From Archaeoglobales archaeon (GTDB taxonomy: Archaea; Halobacteriota; Archaeoglobi; Archaeoglobales; Archaeoglobaceae): a DNA stretch of 64,000 nt. The first letter of the stretch is position 1, and every line of letters begins with the position of its first letter. The notes beneath the pieces are model-generated. The model was not told where the DNA came from, searched no databases, and worked only from the letters and a program-made list of their open reading frames with translations. The stretch is taken from positions 1-64,000 of the forward strand of contig JAAOZI010000031.1 of assembly GCA_011605865.1 (NCBI GenBank), read 5' to 3'. Position numbers and translations under genes: made by a program. Below, one piece after another: positions 19,677 through 26,559 of this stretch.

Positions 19677-20325
19677 CTAAGGTTCCGATTTTTTCCCCAT
19701 TGACGATTCTCTTTATGTTTTCAGGCTCTCCTCTGAATACTACTGCTTTAATCTTACTTCTTTCTAAAATCTTCACAGCAAGAATATCCATCACAACATT
19801 AACGCCGGCCTTTGCCTGCTCTTTAGCAACGAGCATCAGCAATTCTCTTGGGCTTATCTTTTCGAACTTATAAGCATTGGGATTTTTTCTTGGATCTTCG
19901 GAATATATTCCGTCAACAGAAGTAGCGTTTAAGAACAAATCAGCTCCGACGAATTCGGCAAGCAACGCTGCAGTGGCGTCAGTCGTGTGCCCCGGAAAAG
20001 TTCCACCCATCACAACAGCTTTGTAATTTTTACTTAATTCTTCAGCTTCTATAAAATTTTCTGGTATCCTTTTTGCCGAATTCTTCATTGCAAATGCCAA
20101 AAGCATCGCATTTATTCTTGTAACTGCAATTCCTAAATAATCGCACATAACTTCATTTGCTCCCAGATTTCTGGCTTTCTCTATTAGTTCTCTTGCCATT
20201 TTACCCCCGCCGACTACGACGAATAGTTTGTTCTCTTCGGCTATTTCATCTAGGACGTTTGCAAACTCTCTAATTCTCTCAACCCCTTCAAAAACTGAAC
20301 CGCCTAATGACAACACGATTTTCAT
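19669..20325 (-). CDS. pyrH: UMP kinase
   Basis: Amino-acid-kinase-fold UMP kinase (218 aa) making UDP from UMP and ATP. It has LSLGGSVFEG at the nucleotide loop, VVGGGKMARELIEKAR, the UMP-binding LGIAVTRINAMLLA, GGTFPGHTTDATAALLAE, which binds phosphate and UMP, and NATSVDGIYSEDPRKNPNA. Archaeal-type PyrH lacks the bacterial allosteric extension, consistent with the short length. It is the last gene of the operon starting with the NrfD-type gene; it overlaps the DUF763 gene by 4 bp and converges on the flavoprotein gene with an 8 bp overlap. Confidence 0.94.
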   Translation of the reverse strand: MKIVLSLGGSVFEGVERIREFANVLDEIAEENKLFVVVGGGKMARELIEKARNLGANEVMCDYLGIAVTRINAMLLAFAMKNSAKRIPENFIEAEELSKNYKAVVMGGTFPGHTTDATAALLAEFVGADLFLNATSVDGIYSEDPRKNPNAYKFEKISPRELLMLVAKEQAKAGVNVVMDILAVKILERSKIKAVVFRGEPENIKRIVNGEKIGTLVI

Positions 20326-21353
20326 ACTCTCAACCTATCCAAGGCCTTTTCCTTTTCAAAACTGCTTAGCTGTGTCTGCTTTAAAACATCGCTCAAAAAC
20401 CGGATTACCTCATCGTAAACTTCTCTTCTAATCGGAAACGGGACTCCATCTTTTCCTCCGACAGCGAAGCAGTATTTTGCGGGATCTTGCTTGTCGTATT
20501 CAACGTTGTAAATTAAGTCAGATATCAATGCCAACGCTCTTATGGTCTCTCTCCCGATTCCCCTTATAAGAAGCAGATCTTCGAAGTTCTCCACTTGTAA
20601 GTTATACGCTTTTTCTACGGCTTTCCAGTCTATTTTTCTGGGTACGTAGAAGGCATTTCCTTTTCTGGAGATTGAAATTAGTTTTTCATAGTCCTTTCTA
20701 AATGTTCCATCTCGCACTAAATCGACTATTAACTTTCTGGATTCTTTGCTTCTTTTTGAAACCATGTTTATTACTCTTTCTTCGAATCTCTCAGTTATTA
20801 TTCCGCTGTGCACATCATCGAGTTCTGGAATTTTGGTATACACTTCCCAGTGATATCTCCTAGCCATCTTTTCTTCGGGATTCATCCCTTGCTGGACAAC
20901 GGTGAAATGTTTTTTTGTGAAAAAGACGGCGTGATGGTAAAGGGTATATCCGTCTATCAATGCAGAATTGTCGGCTTTGGCAGCTAATCTGCTGAACTTG
21001 ATTAGCATTTCCGCATCCGCACCAACTTCTTCGGACATTTTCATTATTTCTTCGGGCGTTTTTAAACTGTTCTCTCCTTTCCCACCAGCGACTCTTATTT
21101 CGAATTCGGGATTATTGAGCACAGCCTTTAGAACTCCTGTCAGAACAGTTGTAGAGCCGCTAGAATTCCAGTCAAAGCCGAGAACATTTGAAAAAGATTG
21201 GAAGAATATCGGATCTGAAATTCTTTTTAAGAACTCAAGTTCCCCATATTCTATAATTATTATTTTTACAATTTGATTCGCAAGCTTTTTCATTTTGCTC
21301 AGAAGCCAGTAAGGAGCTTTGCCGTCGTGGAGAGGCAGATAAATCTCCTTCAT
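20322..21353 (-). CDS. DUF763-family protein
   Basis: A 343-residue member of DUF763 (PF05559), a family of unknown function in archaea and some bacteria. Visible marks are the N-terminal LPLHDGKAPYWLLSKMKKLA, the phrase FQSFSNVLGFDWNSSGSTTV, a HAVFFTKKHFTVVQQGMNPE strand, ARRYHWE, VHSGI, and a helix-hairpin-helix-like stretch FEDLLLIRGIGRETIRALAL that suggests nucleic-acid binding. It overlaps archease (4 bp) and pyrH (4 bp), so it is cotranscribed with tRNA/RNA-processing genes. A nucleic-acid role is inferred from the HhH-like motif and context only. Confidence 0.8.
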   Translation of the reverse strand: MKEIYLPLHDGKAPYWLLSKMKKLANQIVKIIIIEYGELEFLKRISDPIFFQSFSNVLGFDWNSSGSTTVLTGVLKAVLNNPEFEIRVAGGKGENSLKTPEEIMKMSEEVGADAEMLIKFSRLAAKADNSALIDGYTLYHHAVFFTKKHFTVVQQGMNPEEKMARRYHWEVYTKIPELDDVHSGIITERFEERVINMVSKRSKESRKLIVDLVRDGTFRKDYEKLISISRKGNAFYVPRKIDWKAVEKAYNLQVENFEDLLLIRGIGRETIRALALISDLIYNVEYDKQDPAKYCFAVGGKDGVPFPIRREVYDEVIRFLSDVLKQTQLSSFEKEKALDRLRV

Positions 21354-21754
21354 ATATCAACGACTATGAAAGCTGCGAGTTTTCCGTTCTCTCTTCTTAT
21401 GCCGAACTTGTGCATTGTTATGGCTTTTGGCTCTACTTTCACAGCTTCTCTGCCAAATTTGCTGCCAACTATTGTCCCTTCAGCTTTCATGTTCTTGATC
21501 CTGACTTTTACTTTTTTTCCAGCAAAGAATTGAGTTTCAAAAAGGAAGAGAAGCTCGTTAAGCCATCTGTAGAGAAGCAAATCTTCTTCATCAGCTTCAA
21601 CTTCTACAGTTCGCGTTTCAGCTTCTTTTATTGCATCAACCTTTACAAAAGCTTCATAGAAAGCATAGGCTGAGTTTTCAAGAAGCTCTTCTAAGCTATT
21701 ACCGTATACCTCAAAAGCTATGTCTGCTGTATGGTCAATAAAGCGGTATTTCAT
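21350..21754 (-). CDS. Archease (RtcB tRNA ligase activator)
   Basis: A 134-residue archease, which stimulates guanylylation and turnover of the RtcB tRNA-splicing ligase and widens NTP use. It starts with the signature KYRFIDHTADIAFEVYG. The conserved metal-binding Asp of DHTAD is present, as are EEDLLLYRWLNELLFLFET and the ending KAITMHKFGI-to-FIVVDI. Its ATG overlaps the TGA of the out-of-frame trmJ tail (ATGA), and its stop overlaps DUF763. RtcB itself is not in the window. Confidence 0.92.
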   Translation of the reverse strand: MKYRFIDHTADIAFEVYGNSLEELLENSAYAFYEAFVKVDAIKEAETRTVEVEADEEDLLLYRWLNELLFLFETQFFAGKKVKVRIKNMKAEGTIVGSKFGREAVKVEPKAITMHKFGIRRENGKLAAFIVVDI

Positions 21755-21913
21755 GATGTTAAATTTTCCTCTTTGGATTTTTCTTTTTCGGTCCTGAGTT
21801 TCTTTATGAATGATATCGTTTTTGTAAAAATTCCCATAAGGCTTTCGAATTCGTAGTCTCTCATCCTGGCCCTACCGAGAACCCTTCTTAGTGTTACTAT
21901 CTCTCTTTCTCCT
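21751..21913 (-). other. Out-of-frame C-terminal tail of trmJ
   Basis: In the +1 frame relative to trmJ, the sequence reads REIVTLRRVLGRARMRDYEF and continues about 30 residues to a TGA at 21753-21751 that overlaps the archease ATG. REIVTLRRVLGRA is the usual TrmJ C-terminal helix, and the ATGA overlap is the normal operon junction. The break is therefore a single-base indel near an AAA run, either recent or a sequencing error. Confidence 0.75.
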
Positions 21914-22468
21914 TACAGCTGGGAAATCTATCAGCTCCATCAGTTCCGAAACTTTGCTTATCATTATTTCTATATCTCCCGCTGTGGCAAGCTTTTCTTC
22001 GCTGGTTTTTTTGCTACTCAGTTCGTATAATATAACGGCAACTGCATGACTAACGTTCATCACAGGATAAATATCACTGGTTGGTATTTTCACCAATACG
22101 TGGCACATTTCAAGTTCTTCGTTCAGCAGTCCATAGTCTTCCCTGCCAAAAAGAATTGCAACTTCTCCTTCTATAAACTCCTTTAATTCATTGGGGGTTA
22201 ACATTGGTTTTCTGAAGTACCTGTACTCTCCTCCTGAGATACCAGTTGTTCCAACAACCAGATTGAACTTTGAAAGGAAAGAATTTAGATCCTCAATTTT
22301 CCTAGCCTTTTCGAGCAATTCTCTGGCATTTGCGGCAGTTTTGAAACTTTCTTCGGTCACCTTGCATTTATAAAGCCAGAGGTTTTCATACCCGAAATTC
22401 TTTAAAACTCTGGCTATAAACCCAACGTTTTCCGGGATTTTTAGCTCCACTAGTACAACATGGATCAT
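21872..22468 (-). CDS. trmJ: tRNA (cytidine/uridine-2'-O-)-methyltransferase TrmJ, frameshifted
   Basis: SPOUT-class methyltransferase that methylates the ribose at position 32 of tRNA. The open frame has 198 residues: HVVLVELKIPENVGFIARVL at the start, VVGTTGISGG, the SAM-knot region EVAILFGREDYGLLNEELE, and YPVMNVSHAVAVILYEL. It then ends abruptly in an atypical NTKKGSR tail. One base of shift near 21905-21915 restores a typical C-terminus running to the archease start (see next feature). The catalytic SPOUT core is intact, so a truncated but folded enzyme is possible. The start overlaps the cytochrome stop by 4 bp. Confidence 0.85.
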   Translation of the reverse strand: MIHVVLVELKIPENVGFIARVLKNFGYENLWLYKCKVTEESFKTAANARELLEKARKIEDLNSFLSKFNLVVGTTGISGGEYRYFRKPMLTPNELKEFIEGEVAILFGREDYGLLNEELEMCHVLVKIPTSDIYPVMNVSHAVAVILYELSSKKTSEEKLATAGDIEIMISKVSELMELIDFPAVRRKRDSNTKKGSR

Positions 22469-22878
22469 CTATGTGGATCATGACAGTAAGTGCATATAAC
22501 TCCGCTTCCATGGCCTTCATCAACGACTTTTATTGCGGTTCTTCCCGCAATTTCTTTGTGACAGATGAGGCAACTATCTCTGCTTTTTTCGACGATCACG
22601 CTTTCTTTGGTTCTGAGCTTTACGTGTTCAGCCCCGTATCCGTGACAGACTTCACACTCTACGCTTGAATGATTCCCGGAGATCCAAGTTCTGTAGACCT
22701 TCAAATGACACTCCCTGCAAACTTCGCTTTGTACAAAACTGACTTTTCTCTCTTTTTCCTTTTCTACCCAGTTTTCTACGCTTCTCTCTTTCACTACGGG
22801 GGACAAATGGAAAGTGTACACATATAGTGCTCCGTAAACGAGAATTGCAAAGATTAAAACAATTTGCCAGGCTTTCAT
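22465..22878 (-). CDS. Membrane-anchored tetrahaem cytochrome c
   Basis: A 137-residue protein with one N-terminal transmembrane helix (QIVLIFAILVYGALYVYTF) and four haem-binding CxxCH motifs: CRECH (54-58), CEVCH (75-79), CLICH (103-107) and CTYCH (129-133). Further histidines at about 70, 85, 123 and 136 could be axial ligands. It should face outside the membrane and pass electrons to or from the NrfD/FeS pair encoded directly upstream (4 bp overlap). The layout resembles NapC/NrfH or NrfB-type electron carriers in miniature. The final acceptor or donor is not in the window. Confidence 0.87.
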   Translation of the reverse strand: MKAWQIVLIFAILVYGALYVYTFHLSPVVKERSVENWVEKEKERKVSFVQSEVCRECHLKVYRTWISGNHSSVECEVCHGYGAEHVKLRTKESVIVEKSRDSCLICHKEIAGRTAIKVVDEGHGSGVICTYCHDPHR

Positions 22879-23546
22879 TCAACCACCGTATCCAAGTTTA
22901 GGTAGAAAACTCTCGGATTAGTTCCGGCTTCAGGTTTCAGGACGCTGAATCTTTTAGATTTTAGAATTTCATAAACTTCACTCCCCTCTTTGAATTCTCC
23001 GAATTTTCTCGCACCAGTTGGACAAACTAGCACACAGGCAGGCTTTAAACCCCTTCTTATTCTGTGGTAACAGAATGTGCATTTGTCCGTGACCTTTTCT
23101 TCGGGATGTACAAAAGTAGCACCATATGGACAGGCTATAATGCAGTACTTGCAACCTATGCATACGTCTTTATCCACTAAAACGATGCCATCAACGTGGA
23201 ATCTTGCTGATACTGGGCAAACATTTACGCATGGAGCATTTGAGCAGTGATTGCAGAGTTTCGGAACGAAAAATCCATTTTTGGCTTTTATCTTTATGAA
23301 TGGGTTATCTTTTGTGTTCATTACGATCTTTTTCCCATCTAAATAACTCTCGATCCAGGTTCTGGATATCGGTAACTCTAGGGGGACTCCATTTTCTATT
23401 TTGCAGGCAATTACGCACTTACCGCAGCCTATACACTTCTCAACATCGATTATCATCGCATAACCCTTGCTACTTTTCAGAGAAGCGATTGAAACCGATG
23501 CTAAGGGAAGTGAAAGGATTAACTTCAGAAAGTCTCTACGATTCAT
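22875..23546 (-). CDS. Exported four-cluster ferredoxin subunit (NrfC/HybA/DsrO type)
   Basis: A 223-residue electron-transfer subunit with cysteines for four [4Fe-4S] clusters in CIGCGKCVIACK, CNHCSNAPCVNVCP, CIGCKYCIIACPYG and CTFCYHRIRRGLKPACVLVC. The N-terminus NRRDFLKLILSLPLASVS resembles a Tat signal, but the twin arginine is followed by D-F-L-K (RRDFLK), the standard Tat consensus, so export to the outer face is likely. ATG 23546 starts exactly at this signal. It overlaps the NrfD gene (11 bp) and the cytochrome gene (4 bp), making a three-subunit membrane complex without a catalytic molybdopterin subunit. Confidence 0.9.
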   Translation of the reverse strand: MNRRDFLKLILSLPLASVSIASLKSSKGYAMIIDVEKCIGCGKCVIACKIENGVPLELPISRTWIESYLDGKKIVMNTKDNPFIKIKAKNGFFVPKLCNHCSNAPCVNVCPVSARFHVDGIVLVDKDVCIGCKYCIIACPYGATFVHPEEKVTDKCTFCYHRIRRGLKPACVLVCPTGARKFGEFKEGSEVYEILKSKRFSVLKPEAGTNPRVFYLNLDTVVE

Positions 23547-24753
23547 GTTCCACCTCCATTGGAAGGAGCTTGTATAGGATGTAGTACAGCAGCAAAGCAA
23601 GAGAAATCGCCCCAACGGCGAAAATGGCTTCCAACGGATGTACGGGAGGTGTTACGCTCATTCCTGAAATCTGCTTGGACGTCTGTCCTGCATAGACGAA
23701 ATCGAATCTGAATGCAAAGATACCAACAAGCGATAGGAATGATGCTACAAAGAGGGCATCTAAGTTCTTTCTACCAGCGATTATGGCTAGGATGGGTGCT
23801 ATTATTCCGACGAAAATTTCCAGGAACCAGAAATTCAATGCAAACTTTCCGAAAATCAAATTATTAACAGAATAGCTCGCCAAATAGGACACAGCCGGAT
23901 ATCCGATTATCACTGTCCTCCATAGGATGAAGATTGAAGATGCGAAAAGGGAATAGAGAAGCAGTTTTCCTAGAAGGAAGACCGCTTTCATTTTTCTTTC
24001 ATCTGACTTTCCGGTTGTCCAAGATGTGATTATCGTCGAAAAGATTAGGACGGCTGAACCGGCAGTAATTGCTGTTAATACAAAGTAAACTGGATTTGAA
24101 GCATCATTCCATAAGGGAATGTAACTCGCAGAGAAAAGAGCACCAAGATTGCTGTATGCAAGAATAGCCGTGATTAAGGCTAGAAAACCGATTGATTTTG
24201 CAAAGCTCATGTCTAAATCCCTGTTTTGTTTGGAAAAGAAACCTCCAAGGAATTTAAGGGAAAGAAGTTTTGAAATGAATGCCTTAAATCCTCTCTTTTC
24301 GGATTGTTTAAGCAGATCTGCTCTGAAATAAAACCAGCCCTCAAGAATCAGAAAGAGCAGTTCCAGAACATAGAAAATTATCATCCAGTACATAACACTC
24401 ATCGGATTTGCGTAGCCGAGCAACGCATTGCCCGCCCGCTCGATTCTCTCTAGATCTACGGCGATCGTTATCAGTCCAACCGAAATCGTAACTATTGATA
24501 TTAAAATTGCTTCTTTGATAATTGGCTCGAGCTCCTTTATTCCCAGTATTTCCCCAGCTGAGGCGATCGCTCCGGTGCCTATGAGAACCAAAAAGACGTA
24601 TAGGGCAACCAGAAGACGCCAGGGATTTCCAACCGCAGATTCGTATGGTTCTATCGGAATTACGGTACCAAAGTGCATCTGATAGGCCGCAAGAAGACCA
24701 GAAGCAACTAAGACTAGCAGAGCTGAAATTAAAATAAATTCTCTGGTCTTCAA
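23536..24753 (-). CDS. NrfD/PsrC-type quinone-interacting membrane subunit
   Basis: A 405-residue polytopic protein with about ten predicted transmembrane helices, beginning REFILISALLVLVASGLLAA. Family marks include NPWRLLVALYVFLVLIGTG near the start and DLERIERAGNALLGYANPMS with a conserved arginine pattern around helix 3-4, typical of NrfD/PsrC menaquinone sites. It exchanges electrons between menaquinone and the FeS subunit. It is the first gene of the operon; its promoter lies in the 92 bp divergent spacer shared with mtd. The complex could oxidise menaquinol toward the cytochrome, or do the reverse. Confidence 0.88.
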   Translation of the reverse strand: MKTREFILISALLVLVASGLLAAYQMHFGTVIPIEPYESAVGNPWRLLVALYVFLVLIGTGAIASAGEILGIKELEPIIKEAILISIVTISVGLITIAVDLERIERAGNALLGYANPMSVMYWMIIFYVLELLFLILEGWFYFRADLLKQSEKRGFKAFISKLLSLKFLGGFFSKQNRDLDMSFAKSIGFLALITAILAYSNLGALFSASYIPLWNDASNPVYFVLTAITAGSAVLIFSTIITSWTTGKSDERKMKAVFLLGKLLLYSLFASSIFILWRTVIIGYPAVSYLASYSVNNLIFGKFALNFWFLEIFVGIIAPILAIIAGRKNLDALFVASFLSLVGIFAFRFDFVYAGQTSKQISGMSVTPPVHPLEAIFAVGAISLALLLYYILYKLLPMEVEHES

Positions 24754-24845
24754 ACTCTCACCTCTGCAAAGATCTTTTAACGCTTTTTAAGTTTTTCCAA
24801 ACTTAAATAGGAAAGGTTAAATAGTAGTTAAAAGATTCATCATAC
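24754..24845. promoter_or_regulatory. Divergent promoter region between nrfD-like operon and mtd
   Basis: The 92 bp spacer serves both directions. For mtd, CTTAAATAG at 24801-24809 lies about 40 nt before the ATG at 24846. On the other strand AACTTAAAAAGCG (about 24782-24794) is a TATA candidate for the NrfD operon. Respiratory and F420-dependent carbon genes thus share one control region. Confidence 0.4.
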
Positions 24846-25670
24846 ATGAGCAAAGTTAAAGTTGGAGTTTTGAAAATGGGTGCAATTGGGACAGCCGTAA
24901 TTCTTGAATACCTTTTCGACGAGAGAGCGGATAGGGAAGATATTGAGGTTAGAGTTGTAACAAGTGGAGCGAAAATGCAACCCGAAGAGGCTGTTGTTGC
25001 AGAGAAATTAAAAGAATTTAATCCAGATCTAATAATAGTAGCATCACCAAACGCAGCCCTTCCAGGTCCTAAAGCAGCTAGAGAGGCTTTTGCTGGAAAA
25101 CCTGTTATTGTGATCAGCGATGCTCCGGCTAAAAAAGCGAAGGATGAACTGAAAGAGAAGGGCTTTGGATACATATTCATAAACGCGGATTCGATGATAG
25201 GAGCAAGAAGAGAATTCTTGGATCCAACAGAAATGGCTTTGTTTAATGCAGATGTTTTGAAAGTTCTGGCGGCAACAGGGGCTTTAAGAGCCGTACAGGA
25301 AGCCATCGACAAGGTTATAGAAGACATAAAGGCTGGAAAGAAGCCTGAGTTGCCTCAGCTAATAATAACGGCTGAAAAGGCGGTAGAAGCAGGAAAATTC
25401 AGCAACCCATATGCAAGGGCAAAAGCAATAGCCGCTTATTATATTGCTGAAAAAGTTTCAGATCTGACGACGCGTGGCTGCTTTGTGGAGAAAGACTACA
25501 ATGTATACGTCCCATTGATAGCTGCTGCACATGAAATGATGAGGGTTGCGGCAATATTGGCCGATGAGGCCAGAGAAATAGAGAAGTATGGAGACAAAGT
25601 CTACAGAAATCCACACGCAAGGGATGGAAAGGTTCTTTCGAAAGTTGAACTTATAAGTAAGCCTCAGTAA
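24846..25670 (+). CDS. mtd: F420-dependent methylene-tetrahydromethanopterin dehydrogenase
   Basis: Cytosolic enzyme of 274 residues that interconverts methylene-H4MPT and methenyl-H4MPT with coenzyme F420, a central step of C1 metabolism (lactate or acetyl-CoA oxidation, or CO2 fixation). The start VKVGVLKMGAIGTAVILEYL, RVVTSGAKMQPEEA, VASPNAALPGPKAAREAFA and DSMIGARREFLDPTEMALFN are characteristic of Mtd. The length is that of the family. It is a single-gene unit with its own promoter, and a T-run follows the stop. Other H4MPT genes are not in the window, but cdhDE at 60-63 kb belong to the same pathway. Confidence 0.97.
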   Translation: MSKVKVGVLKMGAIGTAVILEYLFDERADREDIEVRVVTSGAKMQPEEAVVAEKLKEFNPDLIIVASPNAALPGPKAAREAFAGKPVIVISDAPAKKAKDELKEKGFGYIFINADSMIGARREFLDPTEMALFNADVLKVLAATGALRAVQEAIDKVIEDIKAGKKPELPQLIITAEKAVEAGKFSNPYARAKAIAAYYIAEKVSDLTTRGCFVEKDYNVYVPLIAAAHEMMRVAAILADEAREIEKYGDKVYRNPHARDGKVLSKVELISKPQ

Positions 25671-25686
25671 TTTTTACTATTTTTTC
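25671..25686 (+). terminator. T-run terminator after mtd
   Basis: TTTTTACTATTTTTTC begins at the second base after the mtd stop; two T-runs of 5-6 residues fit an archaeal U-tract terminator. It runs right up to the next start codon. Confidence 0.4.
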
Positions 25687-25687
25687 C

Positions 25688-26191
25688 ATGGAAGTCGAAG
25701 CGAAGTTTAGGTTGAAAGAAGGGGTTTTTGAGAAAGTTGAAAAATTTGCTAGGTTTTTGGAGGAGAAGGAAGAATTTGATTTATACTTTAATCATCCTTG
25801 TAGAGACTTTGCAAAGACGGATGAGGCACTAAGACTTAGAGTTGAAAAGAAAATAAAGATGACTTACAAGGGTCCTAAAATCGACAAAGATACGAAATCT
25901 AGAGAGGAAGTGAATTTAGTTGTTGACAGCTTTGAAAATGCATTGGAGCTTTTGGAGAAGTTGGGTTTCAGAAAATTTGGAACTGTTAGAAAAAGAAGAA
26001 GGATTTACGAAATGAATGGAGCTCTCATTTGTGTTGACTTTGTGGAAGGTCTTGGAAACTTTTTGGAAATCGAAGTAAAAGAATTGGATGAGAAGGAAAA
26101 AATATTTGAAATAGCTGCTTTTTTAGGCTATTCCAGAGAGGAAAGTATAAGGCTGTCCTATCTGGAAATGTTGTTAAATAGGAAAGTATAG
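25688..26191 (+). CDS. CYTH-domain protein (class IV adenylate cyclase-like, CyaB)
   Basis: A 167-residue CYTH/triphosphate tunnel protein. It starts with the eponymous MEVEAKFRLKE (ExExK), followed by basic and acidic strands lining the tunnel: DEALRLRVEKKIKMTYKGPK, REEVNLVV, KFGTVRKRRRIYEM, CVDFVEGLGNFLEIEVKEL. In archaea these proteins are annotated as CyaB adenylate cyclase, but thiamine-triphosphatase or polyphosphatase activity is equally possible; metal-dependent triphosphate chemistry is the safe inference. It converges with the ferredoxin gene (18 bp overlap). Confidence 0.85.
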   Translation: MEVEAKFRLKEGVFEKVEKFARFLEEKEEFDLYFNHPCRDFAKTDEALRLRVEKKIKMTYKGPKIDKDTKSREEVNLVVDSFENALELLEKLGFRKFGTVRKRRRIYEMNGALICVDFVEGLGNFLEIEVKELDEKEKIFEIAAFLGYSREESIRLSYLEMLLNRKV

Positions 26192-26557
26192 GGCCATAGT
26201 TGGGCAAACTTTTATACAAGCACTGCAGTGAATGCATTTTTCAGTTCTAATCTCTACTTTCATTTCTTCATTCAGTCTGAAGACTTCTGTTGGGCAAATG
26301 CTTACACAAAGCCCGCAGTGAACGCAGTTATCGTTTCTTGCTATCGTTCTCGTAACTTCATGGACTTCAACACCCATCTCATTAAAGAGTCTCTCTATTT
26401 CCTTAGATTTTTCATCTGGGATTTCTACTATGATCTCCCCCTTTCTTGCTCCAACGTCTGCTCTGAGAATATTTATTGGAACCCCAGTTTTTATGGCAAC
26501 TCTAGATATTATAGGTTCTCTAACTGTTTTTGAATCGAAAAGAAGCTGCAGGAGCAT
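26174..26557 (-). CDS. NIL-domain ferredoxin (homocysteine sulfur-insertion partner)
   Basis: A 127-residue protein: NIL ligand-binding domain (about 1-75, LLQLLFDSKTVREPIISRVA) followed by a two-cluster ferredoxin with CVHCGLCVSICP and CIHCSACIKVCP. It is the counterpart of MA1822 of Methanosarcina, which works with the COG1900 protein to turn aspartate semialdehyde into homocysteine with sulfide. The COG1900/DUF39 gene lies 2 bp upstream in the same direction, so the pair is complete. The two [4Fe-4S] clusters probably deliver reducing electrons. Confidence 0.9.
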   Translation of the reverse strand: MLLQLLFDSKTVREPIISRVAIKTGVPINILRADVGARKGEIIVEIPDEKSKEIERLFNEMGVEVHEVTRTIARNDNCVHCGLCVSICPTEVFRLNEEMKVEIRTEKCIHCSACIKVCPTMALYFPI

Positions 26558-26559
26558 TT

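Noticed and set aside
22465-24753. Assignment of the NrfD trio to a DMSO/polysulfide/nitrate reductase
   Set aside because: No molybdopterin subunit is encoded in the operon.
24803-25327. 174-codon minus-strand frame over mtd
   Set aside because: Shadow of the conserved mtd gene, with no motif of its own.
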